Assembly: GCF_012349115.1 (NCBI RefSeq)
Contig: NZ_PQIG01000001.1
Span: 62,001-126,000 of the forward strand
Direction: 5' to 3'
DNA: 64,000 nt
DNA from: Rhizobium ruizarguesonis
GTDB lineage: Bacteria; Pseudomonadota; Alphaproteobacteria; Rhizobiales; Rhizobiaceae
The notes beneath the pieces are model-generated. The model searched no databases and was not told where the DNA came from. It worked only from the letters and a program-made list of their open reading frames with translations. The translations under genes and the position numbers were made by a program. Below, piece by piece: positions 37,568 through 47,478 of the stretch. Numbering within the stretch: the stretch's first letter is position 1; each line of letters starts with the position of its first letter.

Positions 37568-38254
37568 ATGAACAAGGTTCTCCTCATCGACGACGATGCC
37601 GAGCTGACGACGCTTCTGCAGGAATATCTGGTCGAAGAAGGATATGAGGTCGTCACCGATACGGACGGTCGCGCCGCCATTGCGGCGGCGGCCGGCAATA
37701 CGGTCGATATTATCGTGCTCGACATCATGATGCCTCGGATGAACGGGATCGAGGTTCTGCAGAGGATCAGGAAGCTCAGCCAGGTCCCGGTGCTAATGCT
37801 GACCGCAAGGGGCGATGACGTCGACAGGATATCGGGTCTCAATCTGGGCGCCGACGACTATGTGCCGAAGCCATGCTCGCCGGGCGAACTTGCGGCGAGA
37901 CTGCGCGCTATCCTCCGCCGGGCGGGCCAGCCGGCGGCCGGCGCGACGACCGACACGATAAGGGCGGGAAAACTCGTGATACATCCGAGCAGCAGGATCG
38001 CCGAATGGCGCGGCGAAAGCTTGGAACTGACCGGCACGGAATTCAGCCTGATCGAGGTCCTGGCCCGTAGCGCCGGCCAGCTCGTGTCGAAGCAGGACAT
38101 TTCGAAGCGGGCCTTCGGCAAGCCGCTGACCCCGTTCGATCGCCGTATCGACGTTCATATCAGCAGCGTTCGTCAGAAGCTCGGACTGAGAGAGGACGGA
38201 CAATCCTGGATCCAGTCCGTTCGCGGCCAGGGCTATCAACTTCTCGTGGACTGA
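37568..38254 (+). CDS. OmpR-family response regulator (CpxR-like)
   Basis: A 228-aa DNA-binding response regulator. The receiver domain has the acidic pair in LLIDDDAEL, the phosphoacceptor D52 in IIVLDIMMPRMNG and the lysine in DDYVPKPCSPGEL. The winged-helix effector domain covers about residues 135-228 (LTGTEFSLIEVLARSAGQLVSKQDI ... RRIDVHISSVRQKLG). The kinase gene follows 2 bp later. Three copies of a tandem GTNAAG array at pump promoters make it the obvious candidate for their binding protein. Confidence 0.93.
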   Translation: MNKVLLIDDDAELTTLLQEYLVEEGYEVVTDTDGRAAIAAAAGNTVDIIVLDIMMPRMNGIEVLQRIRKLSQVPVLMLTARGDDVDRISGLNLGADDYVPKPCSPGELAARLRAILRRAGQPAAGATTDTIRAGKLVIHPSSRIAEWRGESLELTGTEFSLIEVLARSAGQLVSKQDISKRAFGKPLTPFDRRIDVHISSVRQKLGLREDGQSWIQSVRGQGYQLLVD

Positions 38255-38256
38255 CC

Positions 38257-39546
38257 ATGCCCCGGCTTTTCTGGAAATTCTTCACGACGATCTGGCTGAC
38301 GATGGCGGCGACAGTCGGCGTGATCTTCCTGCTCGTCAATTTCCTCCAGGGGGTTCCTTTTGCGCGCGAACTGGAGGAAGAGCGGCGAGCGATCGCCCTG
38401 AATCTCACCGCAAACGTGCTCGCCAGAGACGGCGAAGATGCCGCCGCGCATTTCGTGCGCACAAGCGAAGAGACGCTACCGTCTGGTCTGACGATCTCCA
38501 AAACTGCGAAAGCCGATGCCTGTGCGGTTCCAAAGACCGTCGATACAAGATCCGTCCAGAAGGACGGGGTTTGCTATCAGATTTCCCTGCCGGTCCAGGC
38601 GACGTTCACCTTCGACAACATTGGTCCCTTCATACCGTGGCTCGCGATCCTGATTTCGAGCACGATATCGGCAGGTGCACTCGCCCGGTACCTCATTCGT
38701 CCCGTCGTGCATCTGCGTGATGGCTTGAGCGCGCTCGCCCATGGCCGCTTCGACTTCCGCATCGGTGACAAGATGGCCGGCCGAAAGGACGAGGTTACCG
38801 CGCTTGCTCATGACTTCGATTCCAGCGCCGCCCGGCTTCAGGAGCTTCAGGATGCGCAGCAGCGGTTGTTCCATGATGTCTCCCACGAACTGCGTTCGCC
38901 TTTGTCCCGCCTGCAAGCCGCTGTCGGCGTCCTGCGGCAGAGCCCGGCGAAACTCGGCGCCATGCTGGACCGCATGGATCGGGAGGTCGAACGGCTCGAT
39001 GCACTGGTCGGCGAAGTTCTGACGCTTGCCAGGTTGACTGCGGGATCCAGCCGGCCGCTGAAAACGCACACTCTTGATGTCATCGAGCTCCTGAACGAAA
39101 TTCTCGGCGATGCGGCATTCGAAGCCCAGGCGCGGGAGGTCTCAATCACAACCAGTGTCGAGGGCGTCTTCCGCGCAGAAGTCGAAGGCGAACTGATCTA
39201 CAGGGCGCTCGAAAACGTCGTCCGCAACGCCGTCAAGTACACGGCCGAGCATTCGCGCATATCAGTATCTTGCGAGACGACGGACGAGCGGCTCAAAATC
39301 TGTGTCACCGATCAAGGGCCAGGTGTCAGGCGGGACGAACTCGAACGGATCTTCCAGCCGTTCTCACGCGGAAACGAGGCTGTACCGAGAGGCGGATATG
39401 GCCTGGGTCTTGCAATCACCAGGCAGGCCATCGAGCGCCATGGCGGGCGTGTGCATGCGTCGTTGCCGGATGCCGGAGGTCTGGCAATCACCCTGGAGCT
39501 TCCCAGAAAACCGACGCCCTATGGTTCGGTTGACCACCAAGCCTGA
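38257..39546 (+). CDS. sensor histidine kinase (CpxA/EnvZ type)
   Basis: A 429-aa membrane kinase. Transmembrane helices lie at about residues 8-28 and 122-145, enclosing a short periplasmic sensor of about 95 residues. HAMP follows, then the dimerisation domain with H210 in FHDVSHELRSPLSRLQ. The ATPase domain shows N-box ENVVRNAVKYT, G1 DQGPGV, F-box FQPFSRG and G2 GGYGLGLAI. It partners the adjacent OmpR-type regulator. The small sensor domain suggests it reads envelope stress or a pump substrate directly. Confidence 0.93.
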   Translation: MPRLFWKFFTTIWLTMAATVGVIFLLVNFLQGVPFARELEEERRAIALNLTANVLARDGEDAAAHFVRTSEETLPSGLTISKTAKADACAVPKTVDTRSVQKDGVCYQISLPVQATFTFDNIGPFIPWLAILISSTISAGALARYLIRPVVHLRDGLSALAHGRFDFRIGDKMAGRKDEVTALAHDFDSSAARLQELQDAQQRLFHDVSHELRSPLSRLQAAVGVLRQSPAKLGAMLDRMDREVERLDALVGEVLTLARLTAGSSRPLKTHTLDVIELLNEILGDAAFEAQAREVSITTSVEGVFRAEVEGELIYRALENVVRNAVKYTAEHSRISVSCETTDERLKICVTDQGPGVRRDELERIFQPFSRGNEAVPRGGYGLGLAITRQAIERHGGRVHASLPDAGGLAITLELPRKPTPYGSVDHQA

Positions 39547-39561
39547 TCCGGCTCCCCGCGA

Positions 39562-39598
39562 TTTTACCTAACTTTACAGTGTCTTTACCGCCATTAAC
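39562..39598 (-). promoter_or_regulatory. four-half-site regulator array (copy S3)
   Basis: Read on the minus strand, GTTAAT, GTAAAG, GTAAAG and GTAAAA are spaced 10/11/10, identical to S1. It lies 50 bp before the outer-membrane factor gene and points away from it, just as S1 points away from the adaptor gene. Confidence 0.8.
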
Positions 39599-39648
39599 GT
39601 TGGCGCCGCTAAGCCTGAACCTACGATCCCGGTTCAGAAAGCTCGCCA

Positions 39649-41103
39649 GTGACTCCGTCGCTCTGCACAAGAATATCATCCCTCCGCTACGCCGCATCGG
39701 CATTCACGCTTCTGCTGGCGGGCTGCGTCAGCGGCCCGGAGCACGTTCCCCCGCAGATGCCGCTTCCTGCCAAATTCCAAGAGGGCGGGAGCAAGAGCAA
39801 CGGCGATGTCGTGGCGGCGCAGTGGTGGACGGCCTATCGTGACAAGCAGCTCGATGGCCTGGTGGCTCATGGTCTGAGCGAGAACCTCGATGTCCTGCAG
39901 GCGCTCGAGCGCATCAATTCGGCTTCCGCCAATGTCACGGTTGCCGGTGCCGGTGGCCTGCCGAGCCTCGATGTCAGCGCATCGCACACCGTGTCCGGTG
40001 AGAAGGGTTCGCAGCGTACGACCATCGGCACCACGAACACGACAGGTGGCGAGGCCAGCCTTTCCTGGCTGCTCGACTTCTTCGGCCAATACCGTCGCTC
40101 GAAGGAGAGTGCGATTGCCTCGCTGGGGGCCGCCTATGCAACGGCCGACAATGCAAAGCTCACCTTCCTGAAAGACCTGGTCGAGAGCTATATCGACGCC
40201 CGCTATTACCAGGAGCGCATCGCGCTTTCACAGGCGAGCTTGAATTCGCGCCAACAGACTTACGAACTCACGCAGCTGCAGCTCAAGGCAGGTGCGGCCT
40301 CCCGCCTCGATGTCGTTCAGGCCGAGGGTCTGGTACAGTCGACAAAGTCCGACATTCCTGGCCTCCAACAGAGCTTCACCGAATCGGCCCATCACATTGC
40401 CACTCTGCTCGGGATGCCGGCGGCCTCGCTGATGGGCGAACTGCAGAAAAGCGCCGGTCAGCCGGTTTTCCGCGGCGACATTCGCGCCGGCATTCCGGCC
40501 GACCTCATCCGCAACCGTCCCGATATCCGCAAGGCAGAACGCGACCTGGCAGCGGCCGTCGCCGATATCGGTGCTGCCGAGGCCCAGCTTTATCCATCGA
40601 TCTCGCTCTCCGGGTCGATCTCGCCGAGCTGGGTCAAATCATCGGGCGCCAGTGGCGGAACTCTGACCAGCTGGTCGTTCGGACCGACGCTCAACCTGCC
40701 GATCTTCGACGGCGGCAAATTGCGGGCGAATGTCGATATCGAAAAATCCGATGCCAGGACCCAGTATCTCGCCTGGAAAGAGGCGGTGCTGAACGGGGTC
40801 GAAGAGGTGGAAAACGCGCTGTCGGCGGTTCGCCACGACACGCAGACACTGGCGCCGCTGCGCAGGCAGGTGCAGACGGCTGAGGAATCGCTCGCGCTTT
40901 CAACGACGAGCTATAAAGACGGCGCCTCGTCGCTGCTTGACGTCCTGGACGCTCAACGTTCGGTCTCCGATGCCCAGGCAAGCCTTGCAGCCACCGTGCA
41001 GGAGGTTGCCAAGGACTATGTGGATCTCTATGTCGCCATCGGCGCCGGCTACCTGACAGAACAAGGGCAGAATGCTCCCGAGCGAATGGCGAAGTCAGAC
41101 TAA
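39649..41103 (+). CDS. RND outer-membrane efflux lipoprotein (OprM/NodT family)
   Basis: A 484-aa TolC-type channel. The start is GTG at 39649, followed by a lipoprotein signal with lipobox LLLAGC (cysteine near residue 26). Two internal repeats of the long alpha-barrel helices are visible, one ending in LQLKAGAASRLDVVQAEGLVQ and the other in TTSYKDGASSLLDVLDAQRSV, the standard duplicated motif. RNRPDIRKAERDLAAA marks the linker. With the adaptor and pump genes upstream of the kinase it completes a tripartite efflux system. It has its own regulator array, so is likely transcribed separately. Confidence 0.92.
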   Translation: MTPSLCTRISSLRYAASAFTLLLAGCVSGPEHVPPQMPLPAKFQEGGSKSNGDVVAAQWWTAYRDKQLDGLVAHGLSENLDVLQALERINSASANVTVAGAGGLPSLDVSASHTVSGEKGSQRTTIGTTNTTGGEASLSWLLDFFGQYRRSKESAIASLGAAYATADNAKLTFLKDLVESYIDARYYQERIALSQASLNSRQQTYELTQLQLKAGAASRLDVVQAEGLVQSTKSDIPGLQQSFTESAHHIATLLGMPAASLMGELQKSAGQPVFRGDIRAGIPADLIRNRPDIRKAERDLAAAVADIGAAEAQLYPSISLSGSISPSWVKSSGASGGTLTSWSFGPTLNLPIFDGGKLRANVDIEKSDARTQYLAWKEAVLNGVEEVENALSAVRHDTQTLAPLRRQVQTAEESLALSTTSYKDGASSLLDVLDAQRSVSDAQASLAATVQEVAKDYVDLYVAIGAGYLTEQGQNAPERMAKSD

Positions 41104-41137
41104 TTGGCCGTAGACAGTCAAGCGAGCGGCTCGCTGG

Positions 41138-41974
41138 CTATCGGCCTGATATCTCCAGGATGCGGAGGGCAAGCTTGAGATGCGGCAGGTCCAGCATGCG
41201 TCCGTCAAGCTGGATGACGCCCGCGTCGGGCCTGGCGGCAAAGGCGGCGGCGACTTTCTCTGCCCAGGCGATCTCGGATGCGTCCGGCGTGAAGGCGTGA
41301 TTGATCGTTTCGACCTGGCTCGGATGGATGGCCATCATCCCGGAAAAGCCGTCGCGCCGGGCTCGGCCGACATAGGCCCTGAGACCGTTGAGATCGTGGA
41401 AATCGGGATAGACGGTGTCGATTGCCGGAACGGCGGCGGCATGGGCCGCGAACAGCGTGAGCGAGCGGGCAAGCTCGTAGGGCGGCGTGTAGCGGCCATC
41501 CGTCCTGCGCGCGGTCGTAGCCCCCATCGCGGCAGACAGATCCTCAGCACCCCAGGTCAGGCCGCAGAGGCTGCTCGCGACATCCCGGTAGCTGCCGATC
41601 TCGAAGATCGCGGATGGCGTTTCGGTTGCGATCGGCAAGATGGGAATTGCAGATGCAAGAGAGCCTGCAAGCTTCAGCACCGAAGCAGCACCCTGGGCCT
41701 TCGGCAGCACGATCGCGAAAGGATGAAGGCCGCTCAAAGCGGCAAGGTCGCCTTCGAATTCTGGCGAGGCGAGGGGATTGATGCGGACCAGGAGAGGGGT
41801 CTCGCCGGCATGATGCAAGACGAATTCGTGCACGCTTTCACGCGCTTTCGGCTTGTTTATGGGCGCAACCGAATCCTCCAGGTCGAGAATGACGGCATCG
41901 GCGCCTGAGGTGAGCGCTTTTTCGAAACGCTCCGGCCGGTCACCGGGCGCAAAGAGTAGCGAGCGCAGCCTCAT
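41138..41974 (-). CDS. CitE/HpcH-family CoA-ester lyase
   Basis: A 278-aa TIM-barrel enzyme of the citrate-lyase-beta/malyl-CoA-lyase family. It has the N-terminal [32 protein letters not shown] with the metal aspartate/glutamate pair, the arginine in [10 protein letters not shown], the metal glutamate in [11 protein letters not shown], and [11 protein letters not shown]. Its ATG overlaps the MaoC gene stop (ATGA). In Mycobacterium tuberculosis the CitE homologue Rv2498c, in an equivalent leucine cluster, cleaves (R)-HMG-CoA and citramalyl-CoA. The same role is inferred here because no classical HMG-CoA lyase lies in the cluster. Confidence 0.85.
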   Translation of the reverse strand: MRLRSLLFAPGDRPERFEKALTSGADAVILDLEDSVAPINKPKARESVHEFVLHHAGETPLLVRINPLASPEFEGDLAALSGLHPFAIVLPKAQGAASVLKLAGSLASAIPILPIATETPSAIFEIGSYRDVASSLCGLTWGAEDLSAAMGATTARRTDGRYTPPYELARSLTLFAAHAAAVPAIDTVYPDFHDLNGLRAYVGRARRDGFSGMMAIHPSQVETINHAFTPDASEIAWAEKVAAAFAARPDAGVIQLDGRMLDLPHLKLALRILEISGR

Positions 41975-42423
41975 GACGGTTTCACCTTCAGCATTGCCGT
42001 GCGCAGGCACTGGCAGACGATCTCGCCGCGCTGGTTCAGGGTGATATGCCGGAAGGTGGCGATGCCGGCATCGGGGCGGGAGTTCGAGCGACGCAGCTCC
42101 ATCACCTCCGTTTCCACCCGCAGCGTATCGCCGATAAAGACCGGCTTTGGCATCGTCACCTTGTCATAGCCGAGATTGGCGACGAGCGTACCGAGCGTGG
42201 TGTCGCCGACCGAGAGGCCGACGGTGAGCGCAAAGGTGAAGGTGCCGTTGACGACGATCCGGCCGAATTCGGTGCCGGCCGCATAATCGGCATCGAGATG
42301 CAGCGGCTGCGGATTGTGGGAAAGCGTCGTGAACAGCAGATTGTCGGTCTCGGTGACCGTGCGGCGGATGTCGTGGGCGATGCGGTCGCCGACCGTCCAC
42401 TCGTCGAAATAACGGCCGGCCAT
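41971..42423 (-). CDS. MaoC-family (R)-specific enoyl-CoA hydratase
   Basis: A 150-aa hot-dog-fold protein. It begins [14 protein letters not shown], and the hydratase motif with catalytic Asp and His corresponds to [14 protein letters not shown]. It starts at ATG 42423, sharing bases with the carboxylase-alpha stop. Between a methylcrotonyl-CoA carboxylase and a CitE-like lyase, its expected step is hydration of 3-methylglutaconyl-CoA to the (R)-form of HMG-CoA. That is inferred from gene order. Confidence 0.85.
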   Translation of the reverse strand: MAGRYFDEWTVGDRIAHDIRRTVTETDNLLFTTLSHNPQPLHLDADYAAGTEFGRIVVNGTFTFALTVGLSVGDTTLGTLVANLGYDKVTMPKPVFIGDTLRVETEVMELRRSNSRPDAGIATFRHITLNQRGEIVCQCLRTAMLKVKPS

Positions 42424-44288
42424 CAATCCTGCTCCTTCACAATGCTGACGACCAGCTGGTTTTCCGAGACCCTGATCCCCGAGGAAACCTGCAGCTTTTC
42501 GACGATGCCGTCGAAGGGCGCACGCAGAGAATGTTCCATTTTCATCGCTTCGACTGTCAGCAGGCGGTCCCCCTTGGCGACACGATCGCCTTCGGCGACA
42601 TCCACCGAAATGACGAGGCCGGGCATGGGAGAAAGGATCGCGCCATCGCCGGCACCCTGACTTGCCTCGACTTCGCTTGCCACGGGCAGGCTGATCGGCC
42701 AGGCATTGCCGGCGTCGAAAAGCACCGTGGTTTCACCGATCGTGACGGCATTTGCCTCAAGCTCCGGACGTGACTGCCCCCAAAGGAGTTGCTCGCCGAT
42801 ACGGATGCGCACCCTCTTGTCATCCGCGCCGGCGATGCGGAATCCGGCAAGAGCGGACCAGGGATCACCATCCGTATTTCTTGAAAGCACCGTGGCCGCC
42901 GTGTCGATTGCGATTTCGCTCAGCTTCGTTGCCACAAGGCTATCGCCATGGCGGTCGAGGAAGCCGGTATCGATCCGAGCTGCGCAAAAATCCGGGTCGA
43001 CGGCGATGCGGGCGAGAAGGCCGGCATTGGATTTGACCGGCCAGACCTCGATGCCGGCGCAGGCGGCTGCGAGCTTCGAAAGTGCCGCCTCGCGGTTCGA
43101 CCCATGGACAATGATCTTGGCAATCATCGGGTCATAGAAGGCGGTGATGTCATCCCCTTGCTCGACGCCGCTATCGACACGGACGGCCTCCGGCAGGCTG
43201 AGATGTTCGAGCCGACCGGTCGAGGGCAGATAGCCGGCGGCAGGATTTTCGGCATAGAGGCGGGCTTCGAACGCCCAGCCGTTCATGGCGATCTCGTCCT
43301 GCAATTTCGGCAGCGGTTCGCCGCTAGCGACCTTCAACTGCCAGAGCACCAGATCCTCGCCAGTAATTGCCTCGGTGACCGGGTGTTCCACCTGGAGGCG
43401 GGTGTTCATCTCCATGAACCAGATGCGATCTTCGCGAAGGCCTTCCGAGGCATCGGCGATGAATTCGATGGTGCCGGCGCCGACATAATTCACCGCTTTT
43501 GCGGCTTTCACTGCCGCATCGCAGATTGCCGCGCGCGTTGCGGCATCGAGGCCGGGGGCAGGGGCCTCCTCGATAACCTTCTGGTGACGGCGCTGCAGCG
43601 AACAGTCACGTTCGAAGAGATGAACGCAATTGCCGAGCGTATCGGCGAAAACCTGCACCTCGATATGGCGCGGATTGGCAATATAGCGTTCGATCAGAAC
43701 GCGGTCGTCGCCAAAGGAAGCGGCCGCTTCACGGCGACAGGAGGCGAGAAGTTCGGCGAAATCTTGCGCGCGCTCGACGCGGCGCATGCCCTTGCCGCCG
43801 CCGCCAGCGACCGCTTTGACGAGCACGGGATAACCGATGGTGTCCGCCTCGGCCGCCAGCCTTTCTTCGCTCTGGTCCGCGCCCATATAGCCGGGGGTGA
43901 CGGGCACGCCTGATGCCTGCATCAATTCCTTCGCCGCGTCCTTGAGCCCCATCGCCCGGATGGCGGCGGGCGGTGCGCCGACCCAGATTATGCCTGCCTT
44001 TTCCACCGCTTCGGCAAATCCGGCATTTTCCGAAAGGAAACCGTAGCCGGGATGGATCGCCGCAGCGCCGGTTTTCCGGGCGGCCTCGAGGATGCGGGTC
44101 TGAGAGAGATAGCTTTCGCGGGCCGGCGAGGGGCCGACGGCGATCGCCTCGTCCGCTTCCCTCACGAAGGGCAGGCCGGCATCGGCCTCGGAATAGACGG
44201 CGATGGTGCGGATGCCGAGCACCTTGGCCGAGCGGATGATGCGGCGGGCGATTTCGCCCCTGTTGGCAATGAGAAGACTTTCCATCAT
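42423..44288 (-). CDS. liuD: methylcrotonyl-CoA carboxylase, biotin-containing alpha subunit
   Basis: A 621-aa biotin-dependent carboxylase subunit for leucine breakdown. The biotin carboxylase domain (residues 1-450) has [20 protein letters not shown], the ATP-grasp loop [40 protein letters not shown] and [14 protein letters not shown]. The C-terminal biotinyl domain ends near [18 protein letters not shown] with the biotinylated lysine in AMKM. Start 44288 (or 44285) has GAGGCG upstream and lies 8 bp after the beta-subunit stop. Pairing with an MCC-type beta subunit and isovaleryl-CoA dehydrogenase fixes the role. Confidence 0.9.
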   Translation of the reverse strand: MMESLLIANRGEIARRIIRSAKVLGIRTIAVYSEADAGLPFVREADEAIAVGPSPARESYLSQTRILEAARKTGAAAIHPGYGFLSENAGFAEAVEKAGIIWVGAPPAAIRAMGLKDAAKELMQASGVPVTPGYMGADQSEERLAAEADTIGYPVLVKAVAGGGGKGMRRVERAQDFAELLASCRREAAASFGDDRVLIERYIANPRHIEVQVFADTLGNCVHLFERDCSLQRRHQKVIEEAPAPGLDAATRAAICDAAVKAAKAVNYVGAGTIEFIADASEGLREDRIWFMEMNTRLQVEHPVTEAITGEDLVLWQLKVASGEPLPKLQDEIAMNGWAFEARLYAENPAAGYLPSTGRLEHLSLPEAVRVDSGVEQGDDITAFYDPMIAKIIVHGSNREAALSKLAAACAGIEVWPVKSNAGLLARIAVDPDFCAARIDTGFLDRHGDSLVATKLSEIAIDTAATVLSRNTDGDPWSALAGFRIAGADDKRVRIRIGEQLLWGQSRPELEANAVTIGETTVLFDAGNAWPISLPVASEVEASQGAGDGAILSPMPGLVISVDVAEGDRVAKGDRLLTVEAMKMEHSLRAPFDGIVEKLQVSSGIRVSENQLVVSIVKEQD

Positions 44289-44296
44289 ACCGCGCC

Positions 44297-45907
44297 TCAC
44301 ATCCTGAACAGGCCGAAGCGCGGCCCTTTCGGGATCGGCGCATTCAGGCAGGCGGAAAAGGCAAGGCCGAGCACATCCCGGGTCTGGCGAGGGTCGATGA
44401 TGCCGTCGTCCCACAGGCGAGCCGTGGCATAATAGGGATTGCCCTCGGCCTCGTAGCCGGCGCGGATCGGCGCCTTGAAGGCTTCCTCCTCTTCAATAGA
44501 CCAATTCTCACCGCGCGCCTCCATGGAGTCTCGGCGGATGGTGGCGAGCACCGAGGCCGCCTGTTCGCCGCCCATCACGCTGATGCGACTGTTCGGCCAG
44601 GTGAAGAGAAAGCGCGGGCGATAGGCGCGGCCGCACATGCCGTAATTGCCGGCGCCGAAGCTGCCGCCAATGATGACGGTGACCTTCGGCACGCTCGCGG
44701 TTGCGACCGCCGTCACCAGCTTTGCCCCATCCTTGGCGATGCCGCCGGCCTCATAGCGGCCGCCGACCATGAAGCCGGAGATGTTCTGCAGAAAGAGCAA
44801 GGGTATGCGGCGCTGGCAGGCAAGCTCGATGAAATGCGCGCCCTTCAGCGCGCTTTCGGAAAACAGCACGCCGTTATTGGCGATGACGGCAACGGGCATG
44901 CCCCAGATGCGGGCGAAGCCGCAGACCAGCGTGGTGCCGTAGAGCGGCTTGAACTCATGCAGTTCCGAGCCATCGACGATCCGGCCGATGACCTCGCGCA
45001 CATCATAGGGCGAGCGTACATCCTCCGGGATCAGGCCGCAGAGATCCTCGGGATCGAGTTTCGGCGGCCGTGGCTTCTGCAGGTCGATATCAATGGCCTT
45101 CACGCTGTTGAGAGTGGCTGCGATATCACGCACGAGCAGCAGCGCATGTTCGTCGTTTTCGGCGACATGATCGACGACGCCGGAGCGGCGGCCATGGGTT
45201 TCGGCGCCGCCGAGCTCTTCGGCTGAAATGATCTCGCCGGTCGCGGCCTTCACCAGCGGCGGGCCGGCGAGGAAGATCGTGCCCTGATTGCGCACAATGA
45301 CCGTTTCGTCGGACATGGCGGGCACATAAGCGCCGCCGGCCGTACAGCTTCCCATCACGCAGGCGATCTGTGGGATTCCCTCGGCCGACATCTGCGCCTG
45401 GTTGTAGAAGATCGCGCCGAAATGGTCGCGGTCGGGAAAGACTTCGGCCTGATGTGGAAGATTGGCGCCGCCGCTATCGACCAGATAGAGGCAGGGCAGG
45501 CGGTTCTGCAGGGCGATCTCCTGCGCCCGCAGATGTTTCTTCACCGTCATCGGGAAATAGGCGCCGCCCTTCACCGTCGCGTCATTGGCGACGATCATCA
45601 CCTCGCGGCCGGAAACGCGGCCGATGCCGGCGATGATGCCGGCGCCTGGCGCCTCGTCATCATACATGCCGTTAGCGGCCAGCGTGCCGATCTCCAGGAA
45701 CGGGCTGCCGGCATCGATGAGCAGCTGGATGCGATCGCGCGGCAGGAGCTTGCCCTTGCCGGTATGGCGCTCGCGCGCCGTTTGTGATCCGCCCTCGCGC
45801 GCTTTCGCCGAACGATTGAGGAGTTCGTCGATCAGGGCTTTATTCTTGCTGGCATTGGCCTTGAAGCTGTCGCTGTCGCGATCGATCGCAGTCGAAATCA
45901 CCGTCAT
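44297..45907 (-). CDS. liuB: methylcrotonyl-CoA carboxylase, carboxyltransferase beta subunit
   Basis: A 536-aa crotonase-fold carboxyltransferase. Features include [20 protein letters not shown], the MCC-typical [36 protein letters not shown] and [17 protein letters not shown], and the second half with [21 protein letters not shown] and [17 protein letters not shown]. This matches MCC rather than propionyl-CoA carboxylase. Its ATG overlaps the dehydrogenase stop by four bases, and the alpha subunit follows, so the three genes are one transcript. Confidence 0.92.
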   Translation of the reverse strand: MTVISTAIDRDSDSFKANASKNKALIDELLNRSAKAREGGSQTARERHTGKGKLLPRDRIQLLIDAGSPFLEIGTLAANGMYDDEAPGAGIIAGIGRVSGREVMIVANDATVKGGAYFPMTVKKHLRAQEIALQNRLPCLYLVDSGGANLPHQAEVFPDRDHFGAIFYNQAQMSAEGIPQIACVMGSCTAGGAYVPAMSDETVIVRNQGTIFLAGPPLVKAATGEIISAEELGGAETHGRRSGVVDHVAENDEHALLLVRDIAATLNSVKAIDIDLQKPRPPKLDPEDLCGLIPEDVRSPYDVREVIGRIVDGSELHEFKPLYGTTLVCGFARIWGMPVAVIANNGVLFSESALKGAHFIELACQRRIPLLFLQNISGFMVGGRYEAGGIAKDGAKLVTAVATASVPKVTVIIGGSFGAGNYGMCGRAYRPRFLFTWPNSRISVMGGEQAASVLATIRRDSMEARGENWSIEEEEAFKAPIRAGYEAEGNPYYATARLWDDGIIDPRQTRDVLGLAFSACLNAPIPKGPRFGLFRM

Positions 45908-47049
45908 GATGCGATGAGCTCCCGGCCGATCAGGTAGCGGCGGATCTCATTGGTGCCGGCGCCGATATCGTAAAGCTTGGCGTCGCGCAAAAAGCGTTCG
46001 ACCGGCCATTCCTTGGTATAGCCGGCGCCGCCGAGCGCCTGGATCGCCTCCAGCGACACTTTCACGGCGTTCTCGCTGGCGAAAAGGATCGCGGCAGCAG
46101 CATCCGTGCGCGTCGCGCGGCCGGCATCGCAGGCGCGGGCGACGGAATAGACATAGGCGCGCGCCGAATTCAGCGCCACATACATGTCGGCGATCTTGCC
46201 CTGCATCAGCTGGAAATCGCCGATCGCTTTGCCGAATTGCTTGCGATCGCGAACATAGGGCAGCACGACATCGAGGCAGGCTTGCATGATGCCGAGCGGC
46301 CCGCCGGCAAGCACGGCACGCTCATAATCGAGGCCGGACATCAGGATCTTCACGCCTTCTCCCTCCCGGCCCATCAGCGCCTCGGCCGGCACCTCGCAAT
46401 CCTCGAACACCAGTTCGGCCGTATCGCTGCCGCGCATGCCGAGTTTGGAGAGCTTCTTGGAGACGCTGAAACCGGGCAGGCCTTTCTCGATGATCAAGGC
46501 GGAAATGCCTTTCGGGCCGGCTGCGGGATCGGTCTTGGCATAAACGACCAGCACGTCGGCATGCGGCGCGTTGGTGATCCAGAACTTGGTGCCGTTCAGA
46601 ATATAGCGGTCGCCTTTTTTCTCCGCACGCAACCGCATGGAGACGACATCGGAACCGGCGCCGACCTCCGACATGGCGAGCGAACCGACATGTTCGCCGG
46701 AGATCAGCTTCGGCAGGTGGAGGCGCTTTTGTTCCGGCGAGGCCCAGCGGCGGATCTGGTTGACGCAGAGATTGGAATGGGCGCCGTAACTGAGCCCCAC
46801 GGAGGCCGAGGCGCGCGAAACTTCCTCCATGGCGACGACGTGATCGAGATAACCGAGACCGGCGCCACCGAATTCTTCCTCGACGGTGATCCCATGCAGG
46901 CCGAGCGCACCCATCTCGGGCCAGAGCTGGCGTGGAAACGTGTTGCTTTCGTCGATCTCCGCAGCCAGCGGAGCAATATGATCGGCGGCAAACCGCGCCG
47001 TCGTTTCACGGATCGCGTCCGCGGTTTCGCCGAGCGAAAAATCAAACAT
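45904..47049 (-). CDS. liuA: isovaleryl-CoA dehydrogenase
   Basis: A 381-aa FAD enzyme catalysing the first specific step of leucine degradation. The usual acyl-CoA-dehydrogenase catalytic glutamate near the C-terminus is replaced by alanine ([12 protein letters not shown]). A glutamate instead occurs in [14 protein letters not shown], the hallmark placement in isovaleryl-CoA dehydrogenase. FAD-binding stretches [13 protein letters not shown] and [19 protein letters not shown] are present. The start at 47049 has GGGAGGAG upstream; the longer frame reaches back through the antitoxin region and is not coding. First gene of the minus-strand leucine operon. Confidence 0.93.
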   Translation of the reverse strand: MFDFSLGETADAIRETTARFAADHIAPLAAEIDESNTFPRQLWPEMGALGLHGITVEEEFGGAGLGYLDHVVAMEEVSRASASVGLSYGAHSNLCVNQIRRWASPEQKRLHLPKLISGEHVGSLAMSEVGAGSDVVSMRLRAEKKGDRYILNGTKFWITNAPHADVLVVYAKTDPAAGPKGISALIIEKGLPGFSVSKKLSKLGMRGSDTAELVFEDCEVPAEALMGREGEGVKILMSGLDYERAVLAGGPLGIMQACLDVVLPYVRDRKQFGKAIGDFQLMQGKIADMYVALNSARAYVYSVARACDAGRATRTDAAAAILFASENAVKVSLEAIQALGGAGYTKEWPVERFLRDAKLYDIGAGTNEIRRYLIGRELIAS

Positions 47050-47171
47050 GGCACTCCTCCCGCTGAAATATGTAGCGCGGGTTGCGGCAGGGTCAAAGTG
47101 CCCTTGAATGATGCGGCCGAAGAACCTTGCGAATTCTTGGCGAGGGCGCGTGAGCGCCATTTTCTTGAAAA

Positions 47172-47197
47172 TATGGAAAATATGGAATATATGGAAA
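47172..47197 (+). promoter_or_regulatory. AT-rich direct repeats ahead of the antitoxin gene
   Basis: TATGGAA occurs three times in 26 bp, in an otherwise GC-rich region. It lies directly upstream of the antitoxin ribosome site. Antitoxins of this family autoregulate by binding repeats at their own promoter, so this is a candidate operator. The repeats also contain in-frame ATGs that lack ribosome sites. Confidence 0.35.
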
Positions 47198-47217
47198 TCA
47201 AACCGGAGACGATGATC

Positions 47218-47478
47218 ATGCGACAGTTCACGACAGGTGATCTCAATAAACAGATTGGTGATGTCACCGATGTCGCGAGCCGCGAGCCGGTTATTCTTAC
47301 CCGCCACAACAAACCACGTTTCGTGCTGATGAGCTATGAGCACTATCAGCGAATGCGCAGCGGCGGGGACCCGCGTCGTGCCCATCATATTTCGGAGATG
47401 CCGGACGAGCATGCCGAATTGTTCGGCGAGGCGATTGAGCGGATGGCGCACGGTGAAGGCTACGACGATGAGCCATGA
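47218..47478 (+). CDS. Phd/YefM-family antitoxin
   Basis: An 86-aa DNA-binding antitoxin. The N-terminal fold [42 protein letters not shown] is the classic Phd/YefM pattern, and the acidic C-terminal tail ([18 protein letters not shown]) would wrap the toxin. ATG 47218 has GGAG 9 nt upstream; ATG 47212 is too close to it. The toxin gene overlaps the 3' end by 11 bases. The antitoxin is intact, but its toxin is frameshifted. Confidence 0.85.
   Translation: MRQFTTGDLNKQIGDVTDVASREPVILTRHNKPRFVLMSYEHYQRMRSGGDPRRAHHISEMPDEHAELFGEAIERMAHGEGYDDEP

Noticed and set aside
47160..47200. Tandem ATGGAA-like units as a CRISPR or coding repeat
   Set aside because: Only three short units with no spacer structure; more likely an AT-rich promoter or operator of the toxin-antitoxin pair.
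46237..47217. N-terminal extension of the antitoxin frame
   Set aside because: The frame stays open through the antisense of isovaleryl-CoA dehydrogenase; Phd/YefM antitoxins are about 80-90 aa, and the ribosome site fits 47218.
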